Shown piece by piece: positions 48,701 through 60,941 of a DNA stretch of 64,000 nucleotides (positions are counted from its first letter, which is position 1; each line of letters starts with the position of its first letter). Source of the DNA: Selaginella tamariscina (Eukaryota; Streptophyta; Lycopodiopsida; Selaginellales; Selaginellaceae); the NCBI GenBank assembly GCA_003024785.1, contig PUQB01000264.1, positions 1-64,000 on the forward strand. Direction: 5' to 3'. The notes under the pieces were generated by a model. That model had not been told where the DNA came from and made no database searches. It saw only the letters and a program-made list of their open reading frames with translations. A program made the translations under genes and the position numbers.

Positions 48701-51700
48701 GTTTCCTTCTCCATAATTGTGTAGTTCTCTTCTGCAAGTGTTAACCTTCAACTAGCATAATATAATTCCCATCTCCTTGTGTTTATGTTAATATGCCTCC
48801 GATAGCGTATGACAATGCATCTACTTGCATGTGAAATTCTTATGTGCAATTTGCCTTCATTAACGCTTGTTTCAACATTTGAAAGCTTTGTTTGCATTTT
48901 AGGTTCCACACGAAGGGTTGTCATTTTCTTAATAACATGGTTAATGGCTTCGCTATTGTAGCATAATTTTATAAATTGCTAATGATATCAACTAGCCACC
49001 GTATTTTGCTTATGTCTTTGGGAGGTTGTATAGTCTATATTACTCTAACTTTATCTTGGTCCACCATTATCCCATCTTTGCATATAATATGTCTCAGTAG
49101 TACTCTTGATTTTACGCAAATACACACTTCTTTGGATTAAGAGCTATATTGTTCAATCGACATTTCTCAAAAACACTCCGTTAAATAGTTTAAATGATTG
49201 TCCTTTGTCCCATAAATGCTGAAATCGTCCAGAAAAACCTTCATAAACGTTGTCAAATAATCTCAGAATGTTTCACTCATCAAACACTGAAAGGTGAATG
49301 GTGCATTACATAACCCAAAAGGCATAACGTGAAACGCGTATGCACTAATAAATGTTGTCTTTGGTTGATCTGCTTGGTCCACTTGTACTTGGTTGTATCC
49401 TGAAAATTCGTTTAAAAAGGAATACATGTCATGTTCTGTTACCATATCTAATAACTCTTCGGTGAAGGGTATTGGATACGTCTCTCTCTTAGTTATGTCA
49501 TTCAATTTCTTATAGTTGATGCAATTTCATAATTTGCTTTCTTATTCGGTACTACGACAATTGGTGATAACCATTGTGGATTTTCGATTAAATATATGAA
49601 TCCGGCTTGTAATAACTTGTCCACTTCTTCTTTAACTTTTGCAAGGAATGTTGAGGTCATATGGTAAGCTTGTTGCTTTCTAGGTATTGCATGGGTAGTA
49701 GTTCTATCTTATGAGTATAGATTGTGGGTGGAACTCCCTTGAGATCTTCGTAACTCCAAGCAAAGACATCAGCATTTTGGCATAGTATGTTCAGCAACTC
49801 CTTTCGGTATTCCGATTCGAGGTCGATTGTTATTTGTATTTTGCGTCGTCTATAATCACTTGTTTTAATTTCTACTTCTTCAGTCTTCTCATTACTCGTA
49901 ATTTCCAATTTCTGTTGGGTCCATGATATTTATTCGCGCTTTATTTCAAATTGCAATTGTTGTTGTGGGTTGATTGAATTTGTTTGTTAAACCAAGAATG
50001 TCCATATGTTGCTACTGTTGATCATTAGCATTCGTAAATTCGTGTTCAAGCACGTCCTTCTCGTCTTCTGATGTCATTTGATATAAATCAGCTTGTGCTA
50101 TCTCTACAAGTTCCGGGTTGCTTTCGAATAGGGCTTTTTTCTTCTTCTGTATTCAGACTGTAATGTAAGTCGTAATCTTCCATTTGTAAGGGTCGCGTTG
50201 GTCACTCAATTTGCTTCTTTTGTTGTGTTCTGATAATGGCTTCTTGTCCATGCTTGTACAATACCATTTCATCGTCTTCTCAATTAGTCGTACTTTGGTG
50301 TCTCGTAGCCAAGGTCTTCCTAATAATATCTAGTATGGTTTGCTCGTTTGTTCAATATGTAGTATGACCAAAGACACCTTAAATTTGATCCCTACAATTT
50401 CCATACATACGAATTTGATTATACCAACATGTTGTACTTTTTCTTTAGTCAGCCATTCGTACCAAGAATGGTGCATTTTTCTATTGGTTCTAAACCTAAT
50501 TACTTGTAAGTTTGTTCTTCAATAATGTTGACTCCTGAACCTCCATCAATGGGTATGTTCCGAATGTTGTTTTTGTCGATACGTGCGGTAATCATTGGCA
50601 CTTCTTCATTCCAATCTTTTTCATCTCTAAGGACTTCAGTCGTATTCACCTCAACTTGACTAGTATCGTGTTGAATATTGCTTGTGTTTAAGACATAGTT
50701 ATTTGTGTTTGTAGAAATGGTGCTAATGTCAGCAATTCCCCTATATTTAGCTGCACGGGTTGTTGCAAGATAACAGCAACAATACGATCTCCAAGTGGTA
50801 CTGTTGACATGGACTGCTACGATTGCCCACTTGCTTTACTAGGTATAGGATCTTGCTTTTCTTCTTGCTGTATTTTCTAAATTTGATTCGCCACTCTTTA
50901 TACTATAGCTTTCTCTTTTTCCCAATTTTTGCTTGATTCCACCCGTACTCATTTAGCTTGTGTTACTACGTATGTTTCCATTGAGGGTAACTCCATATCT
51001 TCTTCCCACTTGCATTCATGATTCTGTTCCTCTTGATCATTTTCTTGTTCATCTTCTTGTTGGACTTCAATCCTCTGTGTTGCTGATTCTGTGGGTGGTA
51101 CTCAAGTGTTAAAATTCACGTTGTGGACACTCCGGTGAATAATGCCTCATCTCTCCACACGTGTAGCATTGTATATTGTTGAGCCTATTACATTTAGCGA
51201 AATAATGTCCTTTCTCCCCACATCTAAAACATGTTATGTTTATATTCGGACCACGTAATGTTGGTGGGGTGGTATTGGTGGCAATAAGGGTGGTCCGGCT
51301 TGTGCTAGGGTTGGTAATAATGGTTGTCCCCCTCGTGATATCTCTGTATTGTTGTTTTGTCAGTAATACGGCCTTGGTTCGCGGGGTATCTTCTTCCATT
51401 GCCATTCCTTTGTTCTCCATTGTACAGTCTTTGTGGATAGTCGTATGGGTTGGTATTATGAGTTTGTGGATAGTCATATGGGTTTGTTTTCCTCGTGTTG
51501 TCCCATTGGGGTGGTGGTGGTGGTGGGTAGCCATCAATATGTCTAATCATTGGTTGTCATACTTCGGCATTGCCTTGCTTCATGACATATTCCTTCACAC
51601 ATCTGACACTTGGGTAACTTACATTTAGAAACATTATGTCCTTCATTCTTGCATGTGGTGCACAATATTGCTCTAGATCGCATCCGCATCTCATTCTCCT

Positions 51701-52825
51701 TCATGTGTTGCCTTTGTGGTTCCTGTTCATCATCCTTTACGTATCTTGGTGGTATAAGTATTTTAATTTACTCAGCCTCTTTTTTGCATCTCTCAAGTCA
51801 TGTGGTTTTATCAATCATACTTGGAGTTGCAAACTGTTTTGTAATCTGTTGATATACCATTTCCTTGCCAATTTTTCCCACTTCATAACAATTGTATATT
51901 CTCCGGAATCTATGCATGTAATCTTCAAACCGCCTCCGTAGGTCCCTACCGTAATTCCTATAGCTGAAATGTTGGATCTCGTTTACAATACTTCCGAACA
52001 TAGTAGTTCCTAAATAATGCGAGTAGTGTATCGTAATTATCAATTGTGACAGCATTTTCATAATATCAATCACTGGCATCTCCTTTAAGTGTGATTGGGA
52101 ATATGCAGAGCTTCTTGTATTCATCCATTATTTCATTAGCTTCACATGCCTTCTTAAATTGCTTAATATGCCAATTCATATCCTTATTCTCCAAGCCTGA
52201 AAAGGTAGAAGGTACTACTTTCCCCGTAATTGTTAGTGTTCCCATCTTTTAGGTGTTTCAATCGTAAGCAAATCCCAATACTCTCATGTCGGGACGTGTT
52301 TAGTGTTTAGCGTTCGTTGTCTTCATTTTCCTCGTTGTTGCCCTCTTCCTCGGTAACCCCGTTGTGCTCCATTTGTCGTTGCTCTTTCTTCGTGCTTCTG
52401 ACTGCTCCTTCCTCCTCTGTTCTTCTCATTCTTCCAACCTTCTTTGAGTCTCAATTACTGCTTGTTGTTGTAAGTATCGCTTCTCCCATTCTCATTGTTG
52501 TCTTTGTCTTATCTCTTTGTATCGTTGACATTTTGTAAGAATTTATCGATAATCATCCATTCACTTACTACTATATGCAGCAGGTCCATTCTCATGAAGT
52601 CTTTTTTGAGCATCCTTCCATCTATATGACAATTGTTCTGATCGTATTAAGTATTCGCTTCAGAATCTATGCAAAACCTCAAACTTCTTCTTCCGTCATA
52701 ATTTTTCCTCAAACTCTAACACTTCTTTGGGTATTGGTCTACCCATCCTGATACATCATTGTTAGTTACCTGCCAATACGACCATCTCTCCATGGTTGCC
52801 ATATATTAAGCATAGAAAGTCCTAA
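45129..52825 (-). mobile_element. Ty3/Gypsy element, family A, copy 2
   Basis: The same element as at 16890-39676 without the nested insertions. It has the 3' LTR at 45129-45754, the extra 3' region (45755-47150), integrase (47.3-48.2 kb), RNase H and RT (48.3-49.9 kb), protease flank (50.1-50.6 kb), CCHC knuckles (51109-51537, CFRCGEKGHYFAKC and CYTCGEMRHYSPEC) and Gag (to about 52.75 kb). The 5' LTR is all but gone (about 20 bp). Old, with many breaks. Confidence 0.87.
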
Positions 52826-52859
52826 ATTATACTTAATGGAACTCAGTGTGAAATTGCCC

Positions 52860-52964
52860 TTAAACATTACAATCTCAAAATAGGGGACCAGTGTATTCTT
52901 GAGGTGGTAGATCCTAAGAATCTTCGCATCTCCTTCACCGATGGTAGCGGTTATGGCGCGTTAA
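52860..52964 (+). pseudogene. B3 gene copy 3, 3' end only
   Basis: The last part of the B3 final exon (KHYNLKIGDQCILEVV-type reading) directly after the Harbinger right end; one extra base lies near the stop codon. Nothing upstream of the transposon belongs to this copy. Confidence 0.85.
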
Positions 52965-53472
52965 ACATTAGTTCTTGAGTTTTAATTGTTTATCTTTTTT
53001 TTTAATTTTTTTTTTTCCTTTTTAATTTAACATTTGTCTGTATTTTTCTTCTATGTGTGTGTTATCAACTTTACATAAATCAGCATGTGTTTAGTTATGA
53101 TTACTTGTTACACAAATATCTACGTGTGTACAGTCTTCTGTATAGGTGGTACCCTCAGATATTAAATTGATATTAAATTTTGAACATGAAAGGATGACTA
53201 CTGTTGCGGGTTCAATCGTAATGTATTAACTGGACGTAATACAACGAAGCAAATATAAATAATATATGCATTAAACTATTGTTAAATATATTAATTACAT
53301 ATTTAAAACCTTTAAGTATTGATTAATTAATTTAATTATTACTAGAGTTGACACAATTTAAACCTGTTCAGCATGCAGTTTACACCATGCACTACGTGGC
53401 AGCATGCGAGTTTTCTTAATGGAGTACTTAAGTGAGTGCTTTGGTTTGTCTTTAAGTGAGTATTTCATAATA
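52965..53472. other. Spacer between B3 copy 3 and SCP copy 3
   Basis: Homologous to 10585-11096. It holds the SCP upstream region; no other gene is seen. Confidence 0.75.
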
Positions 53473-55495
53473 ATGTATTCTGGGTTTGTGGTTTATTTGC
53501 TCTTTATTAGTAGTATTGTAGCACATGCCGCATATTCTCCGCATATTGTAAAGAATCTACCTGGACAACCACACGTGGAATTTAAGCAGTATGCAGGATA
53601 TATCAATATACATGCAAAATCTGGAAGATCTCTTTTCTATTGGTTTGTTGAAGCCTCACACGCAAATGCATCTTCACTTCCTATTCTTCTGTGGTTAAAT
53701 GGAGGTATGTTTAATATTTAAATTATTATATTAAATATTAATTAAAATTCTAAAATTTAATAGGTCCGGGATGCTCATCAGTGGGCTTGGGTGGTCTCTC
53801 AGAAAAGATAGGACCATTTCTACTACAGAAACAAGGGAAAGGCATCAGTTTAAACAAGAACTCTTGGAATCAATGTATGTGTGTGTGTGTGTGTGTGTAA
53901 GATATATATTTGAATGTATTATTATATTATATTAACATATTTGATTATGAGACAGATGCAAACTTACTCTTTCTGGAATCCCCATATGGAGTAGGATTCT
54001 CCTACACAGAAGCCAAGAAGGATCTTGAGTATTACTCCATTGATCAAGCAGGTTTCAGAAAACTATATAAAGTTGTGAACAGACACACACACCATGTATA
54101 TGTATGTGTACATGAAGTTCTAACATGTGTACGTGCATCATCCAGCCGAAGACAACCTGCAGTTTTTGATAGAGTGGTTTTACAAAGTTCCCAGAGTTCA
54201 GGAAGAGTGACCTCTACTTGTCAGGCGAGAGCTTTGCAGGTAAATACATAATATAAATATTGTATATTATATGTTCATGCCTGCAGGCGAAAGCTTTGCA
54301 GGTAAATACATAAATATAAATATTGTATATTATATGTTCATGCCTGCAGGCCAATATGCTCCAACTCTGGGGACTCGTATCCTTGCCTACAATATGAAGG
54401 AGAGCGACCAGATCAACTTCAAAGGTTTTTCTGGTATGTAGATGTGTGCGTGTGTGTGTGAGAGAGAGAGCATCGAAGTGGTATCTAAATAGTTGTACTG
54501 TCCAGCTTGGGAATGCATACACATCGAAGTATTATGAAGATGGATCTGTAGTAGAGTTTCTTTACAGTCATTCTGTAATATCACAACAAGCTTACGAGGA
54601 CGAGCGTGATAGCTGCTATGTTACTAGGCCCATCAACATGACAAGATGTAATAAGGCTATGGAAACGTTGACGAACTTATACAGCACATTGATTCATATA
54701 ATATCTATGCATATGCCTGTACACCTTCAGAGAAAGAGGTGCGCATGTGTGTGTACCTGCGTTCTTATTTAACTGCTTTTATAGAGGAAGGATGGTCCCT
54801 GTGCTGATAAGGTGACGCCATATATGAACATGCCTGAAGTTCAAGCTGCACTGAATGTGAAAACTCCTGTTTCCTGGAGCCATTGCAAGTAAGCGTTGCA
54901 CACACACACACATATTGTCTCTATATGCATATATAGATTAGCAGGTGTATATTTACCTTCTTTTTAGTGACAATATCTTCAAGAAGTTCCATGAGAAAGA
55001 TCCCAGCGGCCGAAGAATGTTGGTATTATACAAGGATTTGTTTGAAGCTAATCTGAAAATCTGGATTTACAGGTAATTCACAAATATTAATCTCTAATGT
55101 AGATCATATTAAAAAATCAATGTTTTTTTTATAGTGGTGACCTTGATTCCATGGTTCCTACAATAGCAACAAGGCGTTGGATAGATGCACTCAAGCTAAG
55201 AGTTGGAGAAGCCTTGGTATACCTGGAGATACAAAAAGCCAGGTAAATACATGCGTGCATATGCTAGGAATATGCGTGTATATGTTAAGAATATGCGTGT
55301 GTATAGGTTGGAGGATGGGCACAGGTGTATTCTGGGCTTACATTTGCAACTGTACGTGGGGCTGGACACTCTGTTCCTGAAGATAAACCTGAAGAAGCTC
55401 TGTTACTTTTCAAGTGTTTCCTCCATGGGAAGCCACTGCCTTCATTTGGCTATGACCAAACTGAGAGAGAGAGAGAGTTAGTTATGAATAAATAA
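53473..55495 (+). pseudogene. Serine carboxypeptidase (S10 family), copy 3
   Basis: Ten exons parallel to copy 1: 53473-53704, 53764-53874, 53956-54051, 54146-54239, 54350-54433, 54506-54738, 54785-54888, 54968-55072, 55135-55242 and from 55307. The start at 53473 gives [19 protein letters not shown], a good secretory signal peptide, and exon 3 reads the intact ESPYGVGFSY. The Asp region (SGDLDSMVP) and His region (RGAGHSVP) are present. Single-base changes break exon 4 (one T too many, 54178-54181), exon 5 (one T too many, 54426-54430), exon 6 (one base missing near 54662) and exon 9 (one G too many near 55206). The old stop is lost, so the last frame would run to 55495. Confidence 0.85.
54235..54349 (+). 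repeat. Tandem duplication of an exon-intron junction in SCP copy 3
   Basis: A block of about 65 bp covering the end of exon 4 and intron 4 is present twice. The second copy creates a 15-bp segment (about 54286-54300) with AG before it and GT after it, which could act as a micro-exon. Confidence 0.85.
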
Positions 55496-56084
55496 ACATC
55501 TTACCTTCTATTATGTTTACTATGCCCCTGTTAATTACTCCTTACCTGTTCGTCGTAAACTTATCTCGTACATGGTATAAACAAAAATATCCATCTTATA
55601 TAATATTTGGATTGCTGTAAAACCCAAACGTGTATTTTAATGCATTACTAAATTATATTAATAATGTCAAATTTAAAAGCTAAATACATATGAAATGTAT
55701 GTATGCACTATTGAGTTTATAGGTATGTTGAAAGCATATACCTACATAAATATGTGACACATACATGTCCATCTGAATTGTTCATCTTCTAACAATTTAA
55801 ACATCTGTCACGCTATAATATACTACATATAAGGATACATTGATTCACTTTTGAGAAGCACACACGCATATACACACGTTTACAGATCTATAAACACCTC
55901 ATCTCTCTAATATATAAGCTATACAAAAGGTATATCAATCATATAATTGTAGCAATGTGCACGTGTATATAATACTGTGTGTGTGTGATGTTCAATATAC
56001 ATTAACAATAAAATAAGAATGGGATTTATTTAATTGTTGTAATATTTTAACAAAATGTAACATCTGTTTGTTTATTATTTACTG
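55496..56084. other. Spacer downstream of SCP copy 3
   Basis: AT-rich and homologous to 13016-13527; no gene seen. Confidence 0.7.
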
Positions 56085-56357
56085 TTATCCTGGATCATCC
56101 TCGTTGTATCCAAGGGTCTTTAAAAGACCCGTCAACTGTTTAAATTATAAATTAATTAATAAATAATTCAATGTTAATAAGGAATGTTAAAGTAGAACAA
56201 CTTACTTTTCCCTGAGTTATATTTCAGGTGCTTTATCACCAGAAATGTGATTCATTAACCCCGGAGGTCCACAAACCTATTTAGTACTATTTTAGTAAGT
56301 ATTAACATTTACTCTTAAGAAATCAAATAGCATTTTGAAACAACTGTCAATAACCGT

Positions 56358-56422
<65 letters not shown>

Positions 56423-56689
56423 CAAATGAATGAGTCAATTCATATGCGAAAGTCTATGTTAGCTATTGATGTATTGCATACTATAACATGGATATACATG
56501 CACATGGATAGACTTACGTACATACATACACACACACAACACACATATATATGTATATAATGATTGGAAAGCTTACCAGGATGAGATTGTCGTCTGAAGG
56601 AGGAGGTAGACCTTTCGAGAGAATGTCTTTAGTAATGTAGCCGGAGCCTCCTCTCACTGACGCGTAGGTTTATCCACCACGTAGAAAAC
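56085..56689 (-). pseudogene. NADH-cytochrome b5 reductase, 3'-terminal fragment, copy 2
   Basis: The same three exons as at 13528-14123: 56577-56689, 56206-56276 and 56085-56135. The last exon reads LTGLLKTLGYNEDDPG and stops, and the CGPPGLMNHIS motif is intact. One base is missing in the Trp codon before GGSGY (about 56656). No upstream exons are present. Confidence 0.8.
56357..56420. repeat. (GT)n(GA)n compound microsatellite
   Basis: A GT run followed by a long GA run. It is shorter in the first cassette (about 13823-13851), so it has expanded in this copy or contracted in the other. Confidence 0.93.
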
Positions 56690-56854
56690 CTGCATTAAAG
56701 TATCTAAAGTCTCTCTCTTCCGCTCACATTCTCACATTGGGCTGGGTAGCTAAGATATAAGTTCTGTAGTTGATCTTTAGACATACTATGGACGTTATAG
56801 ATGTGTGTGTGGAGTTTGGGACAGCCTCATAACTTACACTTCGTATGTTAATAG

Positions 56855-57913
56855 GTCCGGCATCAACTGGAAAAACAAGGAAAAGAGCGGCCCAAGACAA
56901 GAGTGCACCACTATTGACACTGAAATCTCCACCAGCTCGTAGTCCGAGTCCACCTCGGTCTGCAATTCGGACACCGGTATCGCCAAATCGGGCTGCAACT
57001 AGTCCAGTTCACACTGAGGCTCGGGCTGCAACTAGTCCAGCTCGGACTGGAACTTAGACTGCGGTACCACCAACTCGTTATCCGAGCCCACCTCGGACTG
57101 AAAATCGAACTCCGGCAACAACTCGTACCGAATCTCGAGCTAAATCTCGGACTCCGGCAACAACTCGGACTCAGGGACCGACGCCTACTTCAAATTGTGG
57201 GTTTAATCCGAGATTTTCCACCGTAAGTGCTGATGGACGTGTCGAACTGAGGAACAAGAGTCTAGGAACAGAGCAGGATCCGGTGGTTATAGATATATCT
57301 GGGGCTAATAAGCAAGCAGGTATCCACATGGTGTTGAACACAGAGCAGGATAAGGAGTATAAACTGTTCATATCGGCTTCTGTTATTGAAAAGGCTTCTG
57401 TAACAAACAATGGTGCCGCACCTGCTTCTCAAGAAACAGAGGTAAGTGAGATATAAAATGTATAACTCTTACTAGCTCCAGTTATGTTTCACTTTAAGAA
57501 CACACGCACATAAGTACAAAACAATTATGTTTTTAGTCTGAATAATCTGTGTTTAGAGTGAAGAAGCTAATGAAGAAACTCCGGCTGCGGCAAACGGGAA
57601 TCGGACGGATGAAACTCCTGTAACAGAAACTCCGGCTACGGCAAACGGGAATCTGACGGACGAGACTCCTGTAGCCGTCCATGCTGTTCCTTTGCAAACT
57701 AGATAGGTTAACGTGGACAATACCAAGACTGGGCTTCCCAAGATAATCATTCCTATTAAGACCAGCAATATCGCCCCCTACTGCAGAATGGTACTCTCTC
57801 TCTCTACGTGGATGATGTGTGTGTACATACACACACACATATATATATTCAGTGTATGTGAGTGAATACGTACTCATTAACCTTGGCATGTGCAGAAGAG
57901 TTTTACCGAGAAG
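56855..57913 (+). pseudogene. B3 gene copy 4, 5'-truncated, left part
   Basis: Exons 4 and 5 and the start of exon 6, entering from intron 3 as in copy 2. Exon 4 keeps the downstream part (VELRNKSLGTEQDPVVIDI) that shows the frame lost in copy 1. It carries an in-frame TAG near 57055 and another in exon 5 near 57704. The hAT element interrupts exon 6 at 57914. Confidence 0.87.
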
Positions 57914-57929
57914 CAGTGTGTAACAAAGT
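57914..57929 (+). repeat. hAT terminal inverted repeat, left
   Basis: CAGTGTGTAACAAAGT; a 16-bp exact inverted match to 60815-60830. Confidence 0.95.
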
Positions 57930-58081
57930 TTTTAGTGTACTGGAAAAAATCCTTGAATACTTAAAATGAATAGGATATATTTTTTTGTACCGGCATAATC
58001 CTTAAAAGAGGAAATCTCATTCGGATAAATTCCTTAATATATGAAAACTATAAGGAAGTTAAACATCTACAAACCGTCACT

Positions 58082-60501
58082 TTAGCTTGTATAAATATGC
58101 CTATAAGCTGCACCTTCCTTCCATGCTTGCACCACTGTTTCGAAATCAAACTCAGCTATTGGCGGACCCTCAATGGAGATCCTCACAAGCTCGTCAACCA
58201 TCTCCGTCCCCATCTGGTTTCGAAACTTATTCTTCACCAAGTTGATTCTACTAAACCCACGCTCACATGATGCAGTGTTGCAGCATTGAACCATGCCGAC
58301 CATTGCCAACTTCAGCAAGTTGGGATACTTCTTCGTCCAGATACTGTGAGCATAAATCATTCCCCAAACATCCACGAAAGTTTTCCCCTTCCACTCCTCG
58401 GAAGCTATTATCTTCCATAAACTGTACTCTTCAGCCAGCTCTGCTTCATTGATCATCCCTGTGTAGAACTTTCCAAGTTCCTGAACCTCAAACTTACCAA
58501 AAGCTTTCAACTCACGCACTGATGAAGGTAAGTTGATAGGAGCTAAAAAGTGGAACTTGGAGAGAATACCAGTCGCCTCAGAGTCCTGTAACCTGGTCCT
58601 TATACCCTCCAAAAGACTAGTGCCAAAGTTCTTTTGAAACTCTAGTACCTCCTCCAAATCTTCTCCGTGAATCGACCTGATCATTTCCACGTCTCTGTAT
58701 TCGTTTCCCTTAACTGATGACCTGAGCTCATCCAAAGGACCATTGCGGCGTCCACCATCTGGGATTATAGGATATCCTCTGCTATCCAACTGAAAACCAT
58801 TCAAATCCACCTGCTTATCCAAATAGTATACCTGTATCTTGGCCATAGTTGCCTTGCATAAAGGTGCAACACTAGTCACGTCCATAGTCTGTGCTTGAAA
58901 CTCCAGGTTCAGCTGATTTACCACTGCCAAGATATCTCCTAGAAAGTGGAGTGCATAAAGGAACTTGAAACTCCTGAGACGGTCATACAGCTTCCTTGTT
59001 TGAGTTGTTCTCCCGTCCTTAAAAAACTTGAGTAGTGGTTCCAGACACTCACACATCCTGGTAATGGCTCCACCCCTGCTCAACCAACGTGTCTGCTGGA
59101 TCCGCAACACCTTCAGCACCTTGAAGTCTAGCTCGTCCTGTAGTGCCTGTAGCTGCTGCAACCTGCTAGAACTCCTTGAGAAAAAACTGGCTACCTTGTT
59201 CACCACCTGATCCACTTCATCGCAAAGATTATGAACTGCTGGATTCTTGTAGACGTCCTCCACACATAAGTTAGCTCTGTGTGAAAGACAATGTGTGGAG
59301 GTCATGAATGGATTGACCTCCTTCAACCTTGCTGCAACCCCTGTCCTGTTTCCTGTCATAACATTGCAGCCGTCTGAACCAAACCCCACGAACCTGCTCA
59401 TATCCAGCCCCCAATCCTGCAGTGAAGCTATGGTGGTGTTAAAAATCACCTCTGCAGAACTATTGTTCACCATTGACAAGCCTAAATAGCTTGTCAACAC
59501 CCTTGCGTCGTGGATGTAGGTCACGTAAAAGATGAGGTGTTTACTGGTACTGCATTAACAAATTTAGAACCAAGAATATCACTAATCAGCTTTACCTTAT
59601 ATCCGTGCTCTCATCTAGCATTATTCCAAAGAATGGGCTAGCTTTAACTTTCTCCAAAATTTGATCTAAGAGCACCTACACAACAAAATTCAGTCAAGGT
59701 TTATCATCAGACTTTAGCTCACCTTGTTGATGAAAGTGATGAAGCGTGAGCAGGCCATCACGTTCTTGTACATGCTAGGAACATAAACTCCGTTCAACTG
59801 TTGTAGCTCCAGAAGCAATGGGTATTTGCGAAGAGGAACAAAACCTTGTGCAATAGCATAAGCAGTCCTAAACAAGCAAATAACTCCCTTCTCTGCTGCC
59901 TCTTGTTGCCGATCATTTGCAGCTGCCATGGAGGATTGACCGCCAGCTTTCACCTCAGCTATGTAAATGGAATGCTTGTGATCTTTTGTTTGCCCATGAG
60001 CATGGAAACTTGAAGTCTTCATGTTGGTGGAACCTGATGTACCAAATGGATTCTTGCAATTCTTGTTGGCACGGCATATTGAGCAGAAGATCAGTGCTGT
60101 AATGCAAGTAGGATTAGATGAAAAATCAAGAAAATTATTACCATTTTTCTGATCAAAATGCAACCACCGCCATTTTATGACCCATGCAGGTTGCCACTTC
60201 CCCCTACGAATTTCTTCTCCTTCTCCTCTACTGATGCAGCATCACCTTCTCCCACTTCACATCCCTCCTCAGGCTCAGTCCCCTCCAGGTTGTCCTCATC
60301 TACAAAACCTCCTCTCTCCACAATGGGGGCAAAACTTAACAAAGATTGCTTTGATTGAGCAATGGCTTTTGCAGCAGCCTTGCTCCTACCTGCAGGCACC
60401 CTCCCCATTTCCCAGATGATCTCCCCACCAAAATCTATGTTCATGCCCACGCCCACGCCCACGTGAACATTGTGAAAGAATATTCTAACCTTAGAGCCCA
60501 C
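58082..60501 (-). CDS. hAT transposase (ZNF862-like type), four exons
   Basis: Catalyses cut-and-paste movement of the element. Exons on the minus strand: from the start (possible ATGs at 60501, 60444 or 60408) to 60142, then 59723-60096, 59596-59675 and 58082-59549, all with GT-AG borders. The second, third and fourth join in one frame without a stop. The zinc finger is CSICRANKNC followed by HAHGQTKDHKH. The core has MLDESTDIS, VGFGSDGCNVMTG and THCLSHRANL. The C-terminus has the hAT dimerisation signature TASCERGFSRINLVKNKFRNQM. In the first exon one G appears to be missing from a run of five at 60200-60204: reading changes frame there between an acidic stretch and GKWQPAWVIKWRW, which fits the family before the finger. 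With that exception the gene looks complete. The N-terminal start is uncertain. Confidence 0.85.
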
Positions 60502-60534
60502 GTGAACATTGTGAAAGAATATTCTAACCTTAGA
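60457..60534 (-). repeat. 39-bp tandem duplication with two G-boxes upstream of the transposase
   Basis: Two head-to-tail copies of a 39-bp unit, each with the palindrome CACGTG, the plant G-box bound by bZIP/bHLH factors. If translation starts at 60408 or 60444 the duplication lies in the promoter or leader; if at 60501 it is partly coding. Confidence 0.7.
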
Positions 60535-60814
60535 TTAATGACATGGTTTACTTAGTGTAACTATGTTTAGTTAGTGTTAACTAAGATTGATGATTATTTA
60601 TTTAATCTTGTTAATTAGAATTAATTAAACATAATTAACCATGAAACCCTAATCCTCAAAAGGTAGGTGAATGTACCGGCAGGATTCCTTATAACATCCA
60701 AACGTACCGGATCTAGCCTTATACGAGATTTTTTGCACCGGTCGTATATCCTTGTAACTTTGTTTTGTACCGGCAATTCTGAAATGGTACCGGCGGGGTA
60801 CAAAGGAGCCTCGG

Positions 60815-60830
60815 ACTTTGTTACACACTG
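60815..60830 (-). repeat. hAT terminal inverted repeat, right
   Basis: ACTTTGTTACACACTG on the plus strand, the exact inverse of the left end, followed by the CCGAGAAG duplication. Confidence 0.95.
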
Positions 60831-60941
60831 CCGAGAAGTATTTGGCAGCAAACACGTGTGAGGTGACGGTAAGCGATGGTACGGGTAAGACCTGGGCGAT
60901 GAACTGGCCGAAGAGAATGCTAACTAGCAGCAGTGGTTAAA
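60831..60941 (+). pseudogene. B3 gene copy 4, part of exon 6 between hAT and Harbinger
   Basis: Continues exon 6 after the hAT target duplication (YLAANTCEVTV-type reading, KTWAMNW) with internal deletions, up to the Harbinger end at 60942. Confidence 0.87.

Larger units (their letters stand above)
42779..52859 (+). mobile_element. PIF/Harbinger copy B, left end missing, carrying Ty3-A copy 2
   Basis: Runs parallel to copy A from about 15600 to 16889, interrupted by an LTR-like insert (43281-44237), then by Ty3-A at exactly the same point as copy A. After Ty3-A only about 45 bp of the Harbinger right end remain (to 52859), followed by TTAAACATTAC of the B3 exon. The left end is absent, so the copy is immobile. 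Confidence 0.82.
57914..60830 (-). mobile_element. hAT DNA transposon with matching TIRs and 8-bp target duplication
   Basis: A 2917-bp element. Both ends read CAGTGTGTAACAAAGT inward, and the exact 8-bp duplication CCGAGAAG flanks it (57906-57913 and 60831-60838), which is diagnostic for hAT. It carries a spliced transposase on the minus strand with BED/TTF-like zinc finger, RNase H-like core and C-terminal dimerisation region. The insertion is inside B3 copy 4, exon 6. Exact flanks and a near-complete gene suggest a recent, perhaps autonomous, copy. Confidence 0.95.

Noticed and set aside
58267-59489. Plus-strand small frames within the hAT element
   Set aside because: They are shadows of the large transposase exon on the minus strand, which has clear hAT motifs.
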